A DNA stretch of 35,983 nt from Holdemanella biformis DSM 3989 (GTDB lineage: Bacteria > Bacillota_I > Bacilli_A > Erysipelotrichales > Erysipelotrichaceae): NCBI RefSeq assembly GCF_000156655.1, contig NZ_DS996842.1:20957-56939 (forward strand), in the 5' to 3' direction. Positions 7,567 to 15,434 of the stretch are shown here, one piece after another (within the stretch, counting starts at the first letter, position 1; every line of letters starts with the position of its first letter). The notes below the pieces were generated by a model. It was given only the letters and a program-made list of their open reading frames with translations. It had not been told where the DNA came from and ran no database searches. A program made the translations under genes and the position numbers.

Positions 7567-9166
7567 ATGAAAAAGAATATTATTTTTAAAGTTTTTGCAG
7601 TTATTCTTTCCATCTTGATGGTAGCTGCTTCAGGATTAATTGTAGTTCAACTGTCTAAAATGGATGTTTTACCACAAAGTCTATTCATTCCAGTTGTATT
7701 GATATTTGTATTAATTTGTTTGATTTTCATCTTATGGATCAACCTAATGGCAAAGGGTGTTGTAAGTAAAGTCTTTGCGGTTATATTTGTGCTTTTGTAT
7801 ACAGTATCTATGGGCATTGGAAATTTCTATCTTTATAAGACGGATGATTTCATGCAAAAGGTTACGGATCACAAGGTTGGTGAAGTAAAGAATACAGTTT
7901 CTATTATTGTTAAGGATGAGAGTAAAATTACTAAATTATCTTCTTTAAAGGGTAAAAAGGTTGGTCGACTTAACAATGTCGATAAGGTTGGAACAAGCAA
8001 ATTATTAAAGGCTGTTAAGAAAGAAAAGGGTGCAAATTATTTTGATCTTGAAAAATATGATGGTGCTCTAAGCTTAGTTGAAGCTTTATATAATGGTGAT
8101 ATTGATGCGATGATTTTAAATGAATCTTATCGTGGTAATATTACAAGTGTTGAGGAATATGAACATTTCTCAACCGAAACTCGTGTCGTATATTCAAAAT
8201 CATACTATACAACGAAAAAGAATGATTCATTAGTTGTTTCTGACATCACTAAAAATCCATTCACAATAAACTTCAACAATTCTTTTAACGAGTATGTCAC
8301 GTGATACGTATGTAGAAACTGTTTGTGATGCCGATGGGGATGTGGCTTGTCCAAATGGTCAAATGGATAAGATTACGCATACGGGTATTTATGGATTAAA
8401 CACAACGCGTGAAACAATCGAGAATTTCTATGATTTAAAAGTGAATTATTCTTTCCGTGTAAACTTTACAAGTGTTATTGACGTTGTGAATGCATTGGAT
8501 GGAATTGATTTAAATGTAGAAGAAGGCGAACAATGCGATTTATTCTGGGCAAATATGAAACCAGGACTTCCAGTAGGATTACACCATGTGGATGGTGAAA
8601 CAGCATTGGCATTTGCTCGTGAAAGAAAAGCATATGTGGATGGGGATTATCAGCGTGTTCGTAACCAACAAAAGGTTTTACAAGCTATTATCAACCGTGC
8701 AATCAGTAGTAGTGCATTAGTAAATTACACAAGCTTTATTGATTCTCTTCAATCAGCTTTTGAAACGAATATGACATACGATGAAATCACTGATTTAATT
8801 AAATATGAATTACAGGCAAAACCTTCATGGAAATTTGAAACTTATCAAATTTCAGGATTGGGGGACAATTTGATGTGTGCATCTATGGGACAAGGTGCAA
8901 GTGTACAAGTTCCAGATTTAAATACAGTAAGAATCGCAAGAGAAAAGATTCAAGCTGTAATGGATGGTAAATCAAGTACAGAAGTAGCTGAAGATGGCTC
9001 TCCTCAATATAATTATTATGAAACGGTTCCAACTACAGATTATTTAGAAGAGGAAACTGTTACTGAAGAGCCAATTTATTCAGATCAAATTGTTCAGGAT
9101 CAGGAAACATATACTCCGGATACTGAAGAAACGGATAATGAATTTACAGAAGAACCAGAAAATTAA
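7567..9166 (+). pseudogene. LytR-CpsA-Psr family gene, copy 3, broken by an internal deletion
   Basis: The first frame (7567-8304) encodes the N-terminal membrane segments and the accessory domain, ending with SDITKNPFTINF and then frame-shifted residues. The second frame (open from about 8267; first ATG 8294) resumes with TSTILLTSMSRDTYVETVC and runs to TAA at 9166. Compared with copies 1 and 2, roughly 28-30 codons are missing, exactly the part holding the SGSDTR/RSD motif needed for catalysis, and the frame is also shifted. The usual proline in TS(V/I)PRD is serine here. The second half keeps DKITHTGIYG, VDGETALAFARERKA and an acidic Glu/Thr tail. The ORF at 8294 lacks a membrane anchor and is unlikely to act alone. 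Confidence 0.85.
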
Positions 9167-9172
9167 TTTAAG

Positions 9173-9201
9173 AAACCATTTCGCTTTGAAATGGTTTTTT
9201 T
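9173..9201 (+). terminator. Intrinsic terminator after LCP copy 3
   Basis: AAACCATTTC (9173-9182) pairs with GAAATGGTTT (9188-9197) around a 5-base loop, followed by more T residues. The stem is a perfect 10 bp. Confidence 0.9.
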
Positions 9202-9252
9202 ACTTTTTATGTATTTTCAGTTATAATTAATAAATGAAAAAGAGGTTTTACA

Positions 9253-11097
9253 ATGAATAGTCTTTATAAATCTAATTTATATAAAAATTACAGAGGACTC
9301 CTAATATCATTTATTGATGTATGTATTGTCTTCTTGGCATATATTGTCGCATTTTTAATTCAAAATAATTTTTTGATTTCAGGACGTGTAATCACTTTGA
9401 CAAAATTACTTGGCTTAGGATTGTTCTTTTTGTTGGCAATCCATTTTGTTGTGTTACGCCTATTTAAAACGCAAATGTCGTTATGGACATATACGGGGCC
9501 AAATGAAATTGTTCGTACATTTTTAAGTTGTTTAGTTTGTTTTTGTATAATGTCCTTTTTTGTGATTCAAGTCGATATTTTTAATATTGAACTGATTGCT
9601 TTAGCTGAATTATTATGCTTTGTGTTCATTTTAGGTGCTAGAATGCTCTATCGTATGGCTAGACGCTACATCATGGATCTTGAAAGAGTTGAGAATTGTT
9701 TAATTGTTGGTGCTGGTAGCGGTGGATATTTATTGATGAATGAAATCTATCATAACATGGCCTATCCGTATAATGTCATTGGTTTTGTGGATGACTTTAA
9801 AAAGAAGGGGACTATGCTTAGTGGTAAGCCAGTACTTGGAACAATTGAAGAAGTGAAACAAGTGTGTGAAGAAAATAATGTGCGTTGTATTTTTATTACA
9901 ATCTCTTCTGTAAATGACAAAAGAAAGCAGGAAATACTGGATTTATGTGCATCGACTTCAATCCCTACAAAAATGATGCGCATCTTAGTTGGCAGTGATG
10001 CGAATAATCATATTTCTTTTGAGGATATTGATATCAAGGATTTATTGAATCGTCCGAGCATTGATTTAAAAGTGGATCAGATTGGATCGTATCTTACAAA
10101 CAAAGTGGTTTGTGTTACTGGAGCAGGTGGATCGATTGGTTCTGAATTGTGTCGTCAAATTGTTCATTTCAATCCTTCTAAATTGATTATGGTGGATATC
10201 AATGAAAATGCTCTGTATATGTTAAAACAAGAATTCTTGGTCATGAAAAGAAAACATGAAATGAAGGATTCCATTGAACTTGAATCATTGATTATATCCA
10301 TTCGTGAAAGAGAAGAAATCTATAAATTAATGAAGAACTACAAACCGGATGTTGTCTATCATGCAGCCGCTCATAAACATGTTCCTTTAATGGAAGATCG
10401 TCCTACAGAAGCTATTCGTAATAATATCTTTGGAACTAAGAATGTGATTGATGCTTGTTGCGACTGCGGTATTTCTAGATTTATTATGATTTCAACCGAC
10501 AAAGCGGTTAATCCAACCAATGTCATGGGAGCCACTAAACGAATGACGGAAATGTATATGCAGTCAAGAACAACGCATTGTGGTATTCATATGGCGGCTG
10601 TTCGTTTTGGAAATGTGTTGGGATCCAATGGTTCTGTGATTCCAATCTTTAAAGAACAAATCAAGAATGGAGGTCCCGTAACCGTTACACATAGAGATAT
10701 TAAACGTTACTTTATGACCATTCCAGAAGCGGCTCAATTGGTTCTACAAGCTGGTTTTTATGCGAATGAAAGAGAAATCTTTGTTCTAGACATGGGACAA
10801 CCAGTGAAAATATGGGATCTTGCAGATAAAATGATTCGCTTGGCCGGACTTGTACCTGGACGTGATATTGAAATTCAAGAAATTGGATTACGTCCTGGTG
10901 AAAAAATGTTTGAAGAATTGGCTCTTGAAATGGAAGAGTGTCATAAAACAGACAACAACTTAATTTTTGTTCATGAAAAAATGGACATTGATTCCACAGT
11001 TGTAGATTCTGATTTAGTTCAACTACAAGAATTAATGGAAACTACAGATGATAAACAACAAATCAAAGATGTTTTGATGAATATGATTCAAGACTAA
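9253..11097 (+). CDS. Membrane nucleotide-sugar 4,6-dehydratase, CapD/PglF/WbpM type
   Basis: Probable membrane-bound UDP-N-acetylhexosamine 4,6-dehydratase, which makes a keto-deoxy sugar for surface glycans. The 614-residue length is full for the large family. Four membrane segments occupy about residues 12-135. A first Rossmann fold begins with LIVGAGSGGYLLMNE (about 152). The catalytic extended-SDR domain begins with VTGAGGSIGSE (288-298). The family motif STDKAVNPTNVMGATK holds Asp416, Lys417 and Lys429; large 4,6-dehydratases carry Met/Lys here instead of the usual Tyr-x-x-x-Lys. RPGEKMFEEL near the end is typical. A weak promoter (TTTACT, 17 bases, TATAAT at 9222-9227) and AGAGG precede it. 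It lies after a terminator, so it is probably transcribed separately from the LCP genes. Substrate and stereochemistry cannot be read from the sequence. Confidence 0.9.
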   Translation: MNSLYKSNLYKNYRGLLISFIDVCIVFLAYIVAFLIQNNFLISGRVITLTKLLGLGLFFLLAIHFVVLRLFKTQMSLWTYTGPNEIVRTFLSCLVCFCIMSFFVIQVDIFNIELIALAELLCFVFILGARMLYRMARRYIMDLERVENCLIVGAGSGGYLLMNEIYHNMAYPYNVIGFVDDFKKKGTMLSGKPVLGTIEEVKQVCEENNVRCIFITISSVNDKRKQEILDLCASTSIPTKMMRILVGSDANNHISFEDIDIKDLLNRPSIDLKVDQIGSYLTNKVVCVTGAGGSIGSELCRQIVHFNPSKLIMVDINENALYMLKQEFLVMKRKHEMKDSIELESLIISIREREEIYKLMKNYKPDVVYHAAAHKHVPLMEDRPTEAIRNNIFGTKNVIDACCDCGISRFIMISTDKAVNPTNVMGATKRMTEMYMQSRTTHCGIHMAAVRFGNVLGSNGSVIPIFKEQIKNGGPVTVTHRDIKRYFMTIPEAAQLVLQAGFYANEREIFVLDMGQPVKIWDLADKMIRLAGLVPGRDIEIQEIGLRPGEKMFEELALEMEECHKTDNNLIFVHEKMDIDSTVVDSDLVQLQELMETTDDKQQIKDVLMNMIQD

Positions 11098-11117
11098 GTA
11101 TGTAAATATATCTATAA

Positions 11118-11144
11118 GTGCTGAGAATAAACTCGGCATTTTTC
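11118..11144 (+). terminator. Intrinsic terminator after the dehydratase gene
   Basis: GTGCTGAG (11118-11125) pairs with CTCGGCAT (11132-11139), with two G-U pairs, then TTTTC. It marks the right end of the polysaccharide locus in this window. Confidence 0.75.
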
Positions 11145-11246
11145 TTTATTGAAAATAGGATGTATAAATCTAAATATGGAAGAAAAAATACAAAAATAAA
11201 GAAAATAAGTTGATATTTCTATTTATTATGTAAGTTAGGAGCTAAA

Positions 11247-11621
11247 ATGTTAATACAATTTTCTGTTACTAACTTTTTGTTTTTTAGAGATGAAGTGATC
11301 TTGAGCTTAAGTACGAATAAAGATAATTCGCATAAAGAAAATTTATTGTTTTATAAAAATGAAAGAATCTTACCGAGTGTAGCGATATATGGTGTTAATG
11401 CAGCTGGTAAATCAAATTTACATAAAGCAATGAGTGCAGCTATTCGAATGATTTGTTGGATTTAAATTTATTTTGTTGAAACAGATAATAAAACGGGTGT
11501 TTCTGATTTATATTCTTTAGATGATTTTTCACCACGAAAATCAGAAAATATTCAAAAAGGGTATTTACAGGGAAGAAATGGAGCTGTGCCAGTTGTAAAT
11601 TTCAAGGATATTGAATGGTAA
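11247..11621 (+). pseudogene. Collapsed remnant of a RloA/AbiL-type AAA ATPase
   Basis: AGGAG precedes ATG 11247. The first 72 codons are the N-terminus of an AAA ATPase with LIQFSVTNFLFF and an intact Walker A (YGVNAAGKSN). A TAA at 11463 follows. In the same frame the sequence continues directly with the C-terminal end of the same family: IYFVETDNKTG, DLYSLDDFSPRKSENIQKGY, LQGRNGAVP and a final DIEW. Some 300 residues between the halves are gone, including the Walker B region. The end corresponds to the C-terminus of the intact relative at 18853-20193 (IWFVERDKNN, IYSLDTFNER, LEGRYGAIP). It is a dead remnant and no RloB partner follows. Confidence 0.85.
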
Positions 11622-11886
11622 AAAGAAATGTGGAAATATCTGCGTTCTTCCTTTTTTTCTCAGTATGGCATATTATACATAGAACAGCATATTATTTTCC
11701 CATTTCGGAAACTTTTATTTGATTTACGTTAATATTTTCCGCTATCGCAAACACCTTTTCTAGACTTGTCCAATATAACTTAGCTACCAAATGAATTTAC
11801 TGGGATTGTTAGTGCAGGATGAGCAGGATTCTTTTGATAAAAAAGAATGTAAATATATCTTAAATGATCAATCTTTTGTATAATTA
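11622..11886. other. Gene-poor debris between the ATPase remnant and the HipA-like gene
   Basis: No convincing gene. On the minus strand a frame of about 33 codons (about 11690-11792) ends with WTSLEKVFAIAENINVN, which looks like the C-terminal helices of an XRE-type repressor such as a HipB antitoxin; this is tentative. On the plus strand a 30-codon ORF (11791-11883) has no recognisable feature. TATAAT at 11879-11884 could be the -10 of the HipA-like gene, but no good -35 is visible. Confidence 0.4.
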
Positions 11887-11916
11887 GTGTGTAGTTGTAT
11901 AATGGAGAAAAAGAAT

Positions 11917-13065
11917 ATGAGATGTGTGTTAATGAATAAGAATACACCTGTACTAGAGGCTGAATACATGAGTGGTGTTGGTGTATTCACAAATATATAT
12001 GTGTTGTATAATATGGACTATGCGCCTTATCATTTACGTAATTCGAATTCTTTATGTGTTCAATTGAGTGAATGGTTTAAAAATCGTGGCATTCCATCCT
12101 TTAGAGATCAATTGGATTTGTTGATGCACCGTTTGAATGTACATGCACCAAGTGAATTATTAGATAAGGCTTTTGGTTTATCCTTATCCGATCAATATTG
12201 GTTAAAACCAAAGGATTTAGATATATCCTATGATAAGATCAATTTCTTTGAAAATGATTTTGAATATGCTCCATTCATGGATGCTTCTTTATCAAAGAAT
12301 ACGAAATGTATTCAAAATGAATCTTCATTATATTCTCCAAATAATACAACGGATGGTATGTTAAGAAAGGCTTGGATCATTGAAGATGGCATTCGCTATT
12401 TACTCAAGGGTGGCTATAAAAATGAAACACTACAACCTTTTAATGAAGTTTTGGCTAGTGAAATTTGTAGAAGACTTGGATTTGATCATGTTGAATACTC
12501 ATTGGCAATCTACAAAGATATGGTTGTTTCTAAATGTCCATGTTTCATTGATATCAATACAGAGCTTGTAACGGGTCGTCAAATTATGGATGATTCGATT
12601 GATGACTATGATTCTTATATTAAAAAATTAGAATCAGAAGGTATTGGGGATGCTCGTATTAAAATGGAGAATATGTTTATACTCGACTATTTAATGTTAA
12701 ATGAAGATCGGCATTTAAATAATTTTGGCATCATTCGAAATGTGAATACACTCAAATGGGTGGATGTTGCTCCTATATTTGATAATGGACAAAGTCTTAA
12801 TATTCAATACTACGATGATAATGAAATGCACGTTGTAGGTGAGGGAAAATTCTTTTATGAAATTAAACCCTTTAAAGAGATCATTCAAGTCGTACAAGAT
12901 TTAAATCGCATTGATATAGATAAACTACAAGATCTACCTGCATGGTTTGATGACTTGTTGCATCAATATCAACATATGACTTACTATTCGGATCAACGTA
13001 TTCATAAGCTATGCGTTTTGTTGAATCGACAAATTCATAATCTTAAGTTTTTCTTAAGTAGTTGA
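11917..13065 (+). CDS. HipA-like serine/threonine kinase domain protein
   Basis: This is a 383-residue protein whose C-terminal two thirds match the HipA kinase fold. An ATP-binding lysine and following helix occur in LLKGGYKNETLQPFNEVLAS. The catalytic motif NEDRHLNNFGII holds Asp264 and Asn269, and FDNGQSL holds Asp289, equivalent to the metal-binding Asp. HipA proteins are kinases, some acting as growth-arresting toxins. The N-terminal about 150 residues, including a stretch with EWFKNRGIP, resemble no HipA N-terminal domain I can name. The start at 11917 is chosen because GGAG lies at 11904-11907; upstream in-frame starts at 11887 and 11902 lack one. No intact antitoxin gene adjoins it. 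It could equally be a non-toxic regulator of this Firmicutes subfamily. Confidence 0.75.
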   Translation: MRCVLMNKNTPVLEAEYMSGVGVFTNIYVLYNMDYAPYHLRNSNSLCVQLSEWFKNRGIPSFRDQLDLLMHRLNVHAPSELLDKAFGLSLSDQYWLKPKDLDISYDKINFFENDFEYAPFMDASLSKNTKCIQNESSLYSPNNTTDGMLRKAWIIEDGIRYLLKGGYKNETLQPFNEVLASEICRRLGFDHVEYSLAIYKDMVVSKCPCFIDINTELVTGRQIMDDSIDDYDSYIKKLESEGIGDARIKMENMFILDYLMLNEDRHLNNFGIIRNVNTLKWVDVAPIFDNGQSLNIQYYDDNEMHVVGEGKFFYEIKPFKEIIQVVQDLNRIDIDKLQDLPAWFDDLLHQYQHMTYYSDQRIHKLCVLLNRQIHNLKFFLSS

Positions 13066-13090
13066 GATAACAAGAAATTCATTTTATAAT
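13062..13090 (+). promoter_or_regulatory. Promoter of the zinc-ribbon/DUF2752 gene pair
   Basis: TTGAGA at 13062-13067, a 17-base spacer and a perfect TATAAT at 13085-13090, 26 bases before the chosen start. The -35 overlaps the stop codon of the HipA-like gene. Confidence 0.7.
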
Positions 13091-13115
13091 TGAATCAATC
13101 GAAAGGATGTTTGTT

Positions 13116-13979
13116 ATGTTTTGTAAAAATTGTGGTCACGAAATTAGTGATGATGCAAAGTTCTGTTCAAATTGTGGAACAAAAGTAGAAGTTGAAGAAG
13201 AAATTGTTGAACCCATTGAGGTTGTTGATAAAACACAAGCTAAAGAATGGTATTATGTAGAGAATAATGATTCTAAAGGTGCATTTACTTTAGAAGAAAT
13301 GAAAGAATTGATTGAATCCAATAAAATTACGGGTTCTACTCTAGTATGGAAGGCGAGTTTAAAGGATTGGCAAAAACTAGCGGATAGTGAGCTTAATGAA
13401 TTCATGCATGTGGATGAAGAAAAGAATTGGTATTATGTTGAAAACAACGATTCCAAAGGACCTTATTCACAAGAAGAAATGAAAGGGTTTATGGATGCAG
13501 GTATTCTTTCAGGCAATAGCTTTGTATGGAAAACAGGTATGCAAGATTGGACACACCTAAAAAATACCGAGCTTGCAGGAAATGAAATGCCAGAACCAGA
13601 ACCTACACCACAACCTTCTTTTTATGGGGTGAAAGAAAAGAGTATTGCCTTAAATGTTGTATTAACGTTTGTGACATGTGGACTATATGGCCTTTATTGG
13701 CTATATACCATCGCCAAAGATTTAAATGATTTATGTGCAAGCCAACACCAAGAAAAAGGAGCCGATCCATTCCTTGTGGTTGTATTAAGCATTGTCACTT
13801 GTGGTATTTATCAAATTTACTATATGTATAAAGCGGGTAAGATGGTTTCAAGCCTTACTAAAAATGGTCAACACCTAAGTGATGATAGTGTTGTTTTAAT
13901 GGTATTAGCCATTCTACAACTATCCATAGTTTCTTATTGCATCCTACAAAGTAATATCAATGGACTCACAAAAAACTAA
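13116..13979 (+). CDS. Zinc-ribbon, double GYF_2 and DUF4234 membrane protein
   Basis: A 287-residue protein of unknown role with a clear module order. An N-terminal zinc ribbon has two CxxC pairs (CKNCGHE and CSNCGTK) within the first 25 residues. Two GYF_2 (DUF4339) repeats, each about 50 residues, carry WYYVENNDSKG and a later VWK; they probably bind proline-rich or unfolded peptides. A DUF4234 membrane region has FVTCGLYGLYWLY and SIVTCGIYQIYYMYK segments followed by a third hydrophobic helix. The start at 13116 is preferred because AAGGA sits 8 bases upstream; the ATG at 13107 lies inside that site. Its last 20 bases overlap the DUF2752 gene, so the two are translationally coupled. The two GYF_2 repeats are similar enough to suggest a recent duplication. 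Confidence 0.85.
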   Translation: MFCKNCGHEISDDAKFCSNCGTKVEVEEEIVEPIEVVDKTQAKEWYYVENNDSKGAFTLEEMKELIESNKITGSTLVWKASLKDWQKLADSELNEFMHVDEEKNWYYVENNDSKGPYSQEEMKGFMDAGILSGNSFVWKTGMQDWTHLKNTELAGNEMPEPEPTPQPSFYGVKEKSIALNVVLTFVTCGLYGLYWLYTIAKDLNDLCASQHQEKGADPFLVVVLSIVTCGIYQIYYMYKAGKMVSSLTKNGQHLSDDSVVLMVLAILQLSIVSYCILQSNINGLTKN

Positions 13980-14334
13980 GACTTTAGGAATAGTTCTTAT
14001 ACTATTCCTTCTTTTATTATTCTATAAATGTCCTATTCAAAGTGTTACAGGCTTACCATGTCCCGGATGCAACATGAAAACAAGCCTATATTATCTACTT
14101 CATTTTAAATTCTCTTTATCCCTCTATTATCATGCACTCCTTATTCCTACTCTTATTGTGTTTGTGGTAGTTTTGATGAATTTAAATAAACCGGAAAGAA
14201 TCAAGAAACTATTGATCATCTGGGCCATTTTCATGATTGTCTATTATATCTATCGTATGATTGTTTATTTTCCCAATAGTCCAATGATGTATTCTAAAGA
14301 AAATTTGATTTATTTCATATTTAGACACGTATAA
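13960..14334 (+). CDS. DUF2752 small membrane protein
   Basis: A 124-residue protein with the DUF2752 signature CPIQSVTGLPCPGCNMKTS near residues 24-42: a cysteine pair followed by a helix, flanked by hydrophobic segments at about 8-23, 60-80 and 90-110. Function is unknown. In other genomes this family often accompanies DUF4234 or TM2-type membrane proteins, as here. It begins inside the end of the preceding gene with no clear ribosome site of its own, which is consistent with coupled translation. Confidence 0.85.
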   Translation: MDSQKTKTLGIVLILFLLLLFYKCPIQSVTGLPCPGCNMKTSLYYLLHFKFSLSLYYHALLIPTLIVFVVVLMNLNKPERIKKLLIIWAIFMIVYYIYRMIVYFPNSPMMYSKENLIYFIFRHV

Positions 14335-14378
14335 TGTCAATTAAAGCTGTATTTTGAAATCAAAAGGAGGACAAGAAG

Positions 14379-14672
14379 ATGTCAAACATTTATTTCACAA
14401 TGACAGGTTTAAATCATTATTATGGAAATGAGTTTCTAGAAAAGGAAATGGTAATTTATCTAAAGAAAGATAAAGATAATGAATATGATAAGGAAGCTAT
14501 TAGTGTCAATCTTGCAGGTCTAGGAAAGATTGGCTATGTTGCTAATAGTCCATATACAGTACTAGGAGAAAGCTACAGTGCTGGAAGATTATATGACAAG
14601 ATCGAAGATGAGGCACAGGGTAAGATCAAGTTCATTCTAGATAAGGGAGTTGTATGTGAACTTGTAGAATAA
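14379..14672 (+). CDS. HIRAN-like domain protein
   Basis: A 97-residue protein with a strong AAAGGAGG 12 bases before the ATG. The sequence fits the HIRAN fold: TMTGLNHYYGNEFLE, a charged strand-helix with DNEYDKEAISV, then GKIGYVANSPYTV. HIRAN domains bind DNA ends or stalled-fork structures and occur alone in many Bacillota. The conserved DNxxDxxAI core is clear, so the family call is reasonable, but the function of stand-alone copies is not known. No terminator is visible after it. Confidence 0.7.
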   Translation: MSNIYFTMTGLNHYYGNEFLEKEMVIYLKKDKDNEYDKEAISVNLAGLGKIGYVANSPYTVLGESYSAGRLYDKIEDEAQGKIKFILDKGVVCELVE

Positions 14673-14723
14673 GGATATTAAAGAATTGGTATAGGTATAG
14701 GTAAGATGTTTTGTTAGGGGAAA

Positions 14724-14803
14724 ATATATTTAGATAGTTCATATAAATGTTTTGATACCCATAATAAGTTAAGACGATAGAGGGTAAAAGAATCTAAATA
14801 TAT
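14724..14803. repeat. Long-range inverted repeat in the HIRAN downstream region
   Basis: ATATATTTAGAT (14724-14735) is perfectly inverted as ATCTAAATATAT (14792-14803). Inside it, TACCC (14756-14760) can pair with GGGTA (14782-14786). It lies in the 207-base gap between HIRAN and the minus-strand coiled-coil gene, which otherwise holds no gene. It may be an RNA hairpin or the ends of a small non-coding element. Confidence 0.4.
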
Positions 14804-14861
14804 CATGGTAGTAATGTAATTGTAAATAAAGCAAAAATTATTACGGATGGATTCTAGAATT

Positions 14862-14897
14862 TTAAAAAAGATTGCGGACTTATTGCTCCACAATCTT
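14862..14897 (-). terminator. Minus-strand terminator containing the stop codon in its loop
   Basis: A 10-bp stem (14868-14877 with 14888-14897; one G-U on the RNA) is followed on the minus strand by six U residues. The loop (14878-14887) contains the TAA of the coiled-coil gene, so the last codons form the 5' arm of the terminator. Confidence 0.85.
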
Positions 14898-15101
14898 ATC
14901 TAAACTATGAATGAATTCTACAACCATCTTACGTTTGATGTCATCGATTCGAACAAGTTTATTCAAGGCTTCGATTTCATCTTCATTATCGAGGCAAACG
15001 ATTTCTCTTCTTAAACGATCGATTTCATCTTCTAAACGATTTTGTTCTTTAATATACTGTTCATGAACAGCTTTGATTTGATTGTATAATTGATTATCCA
15101 T
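14880..15101 (-). CDS. Small coiled-coil protein, unknown
   Basis: A 73-residue, highly charged helical protein starting MDNQLYNQIKAV. Heptad-like repeats (YIKEQNRLEDEIDRLRREI) indicate a coiled coil over most of its length. The downstream start at 15101 is chosen because it has an AGCGGTG site; a longer form from 15164 would add 21 residues (MKNKLFYSLVYYIM) with no better signal. The gene points away from valS and ends in its own terminator. It is not a recognised family. Confidence 0.65.
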   Translation of the reverse strand: MDNQLYNQIKAVHEQYIKEQNRLEDEIDRLRREIVCLDNEDEIEALNKLVRIDDIKRKMVVEFIHSLDKIVEQ

Positions 15102-15170
15102 GTTTACACCGCTTTCTTTAATCATAATATAGTAAACGAGAGAATAAAACAACTTATTTTTCAAAATGAT

Positions 15171-15199
15171 TTGAGTTTTTACTTTTTCTTTGATAAACT
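15171..15199 (+). promoter_or_regulatory. Candidate valS promoter
   Basis: TTGAGT at 15171-15176, 17 bases, TAAACT at 15194-15199, just upstream of the T-box leader. Confidence 0.5.
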
Positions 15200-15410
15200 A
15201 AATTCAAAGCGATGACAAGAAGGAGTAATTTACTTGTATTCTTTAGAGAGCAGGCGGTTGGTGAAAGCTTGTGTATAGGGTAGATGAAGGTAGTCTTTGA
15301 GTTGAATTTATGAAATGAAGTAGTAAATTTCGTGACACAGCGTTAATGTGAATGAGAATAAAATTAGGTGGTACCACGTCAAGCACGTCCTATGTGGATG
15401 TGCTTTTTTA
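15200..15410 (+). promoter_or_regulatory. T-box riboswitch leader of valS
   Basis: This tRNA-sensing transcription attenuator should read uncharged tRNA-Val. Stem I closes with AATTCAAAG paired to CTTTGAGTT (15294-15302). Its conserved elements AGAGAG (15245-15250) and GGTTGGTGAAAGC (15256-15268) are present. The probable specifier codon is GUA (Val) at 15290-15292, followed by G just before the closing helix. The T-box core TTAGGTGGTACCACG (15364-15378) supplies UGGU, complementary to the ACCA end expected for tRNA-Val. The terminator follows: 15381-15390 pairs with 15396-15405, then T residues to 15409. The gene downstream is valS, which agrees with the specifier. Confidence 0.93.
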
Positions 15411-15434
15411 TATGTACAGAAAGGATGATTGTGG

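Noticed and set aside
7283-7570. ORFs on both strands in the Tyr/Asp repeat region
   Set aside because: They arise from the repeated GATTAT-type codons of the LCP tail and have low-complexity His/Asn or Ile/Met products.
8294-9166. Independent gene starting at 8294
   Set aside because: The frame continues an LCP domain that lost its N-terminal half; no ribosome site, membrane anchor or complete active site.
14724-14803. Terminal repeats of an insertion sequence
   Set aside because: Only 56 bases lie between the arms, no transposase is present and no target duplication was found; kept only as an unexplained inverted repeat.
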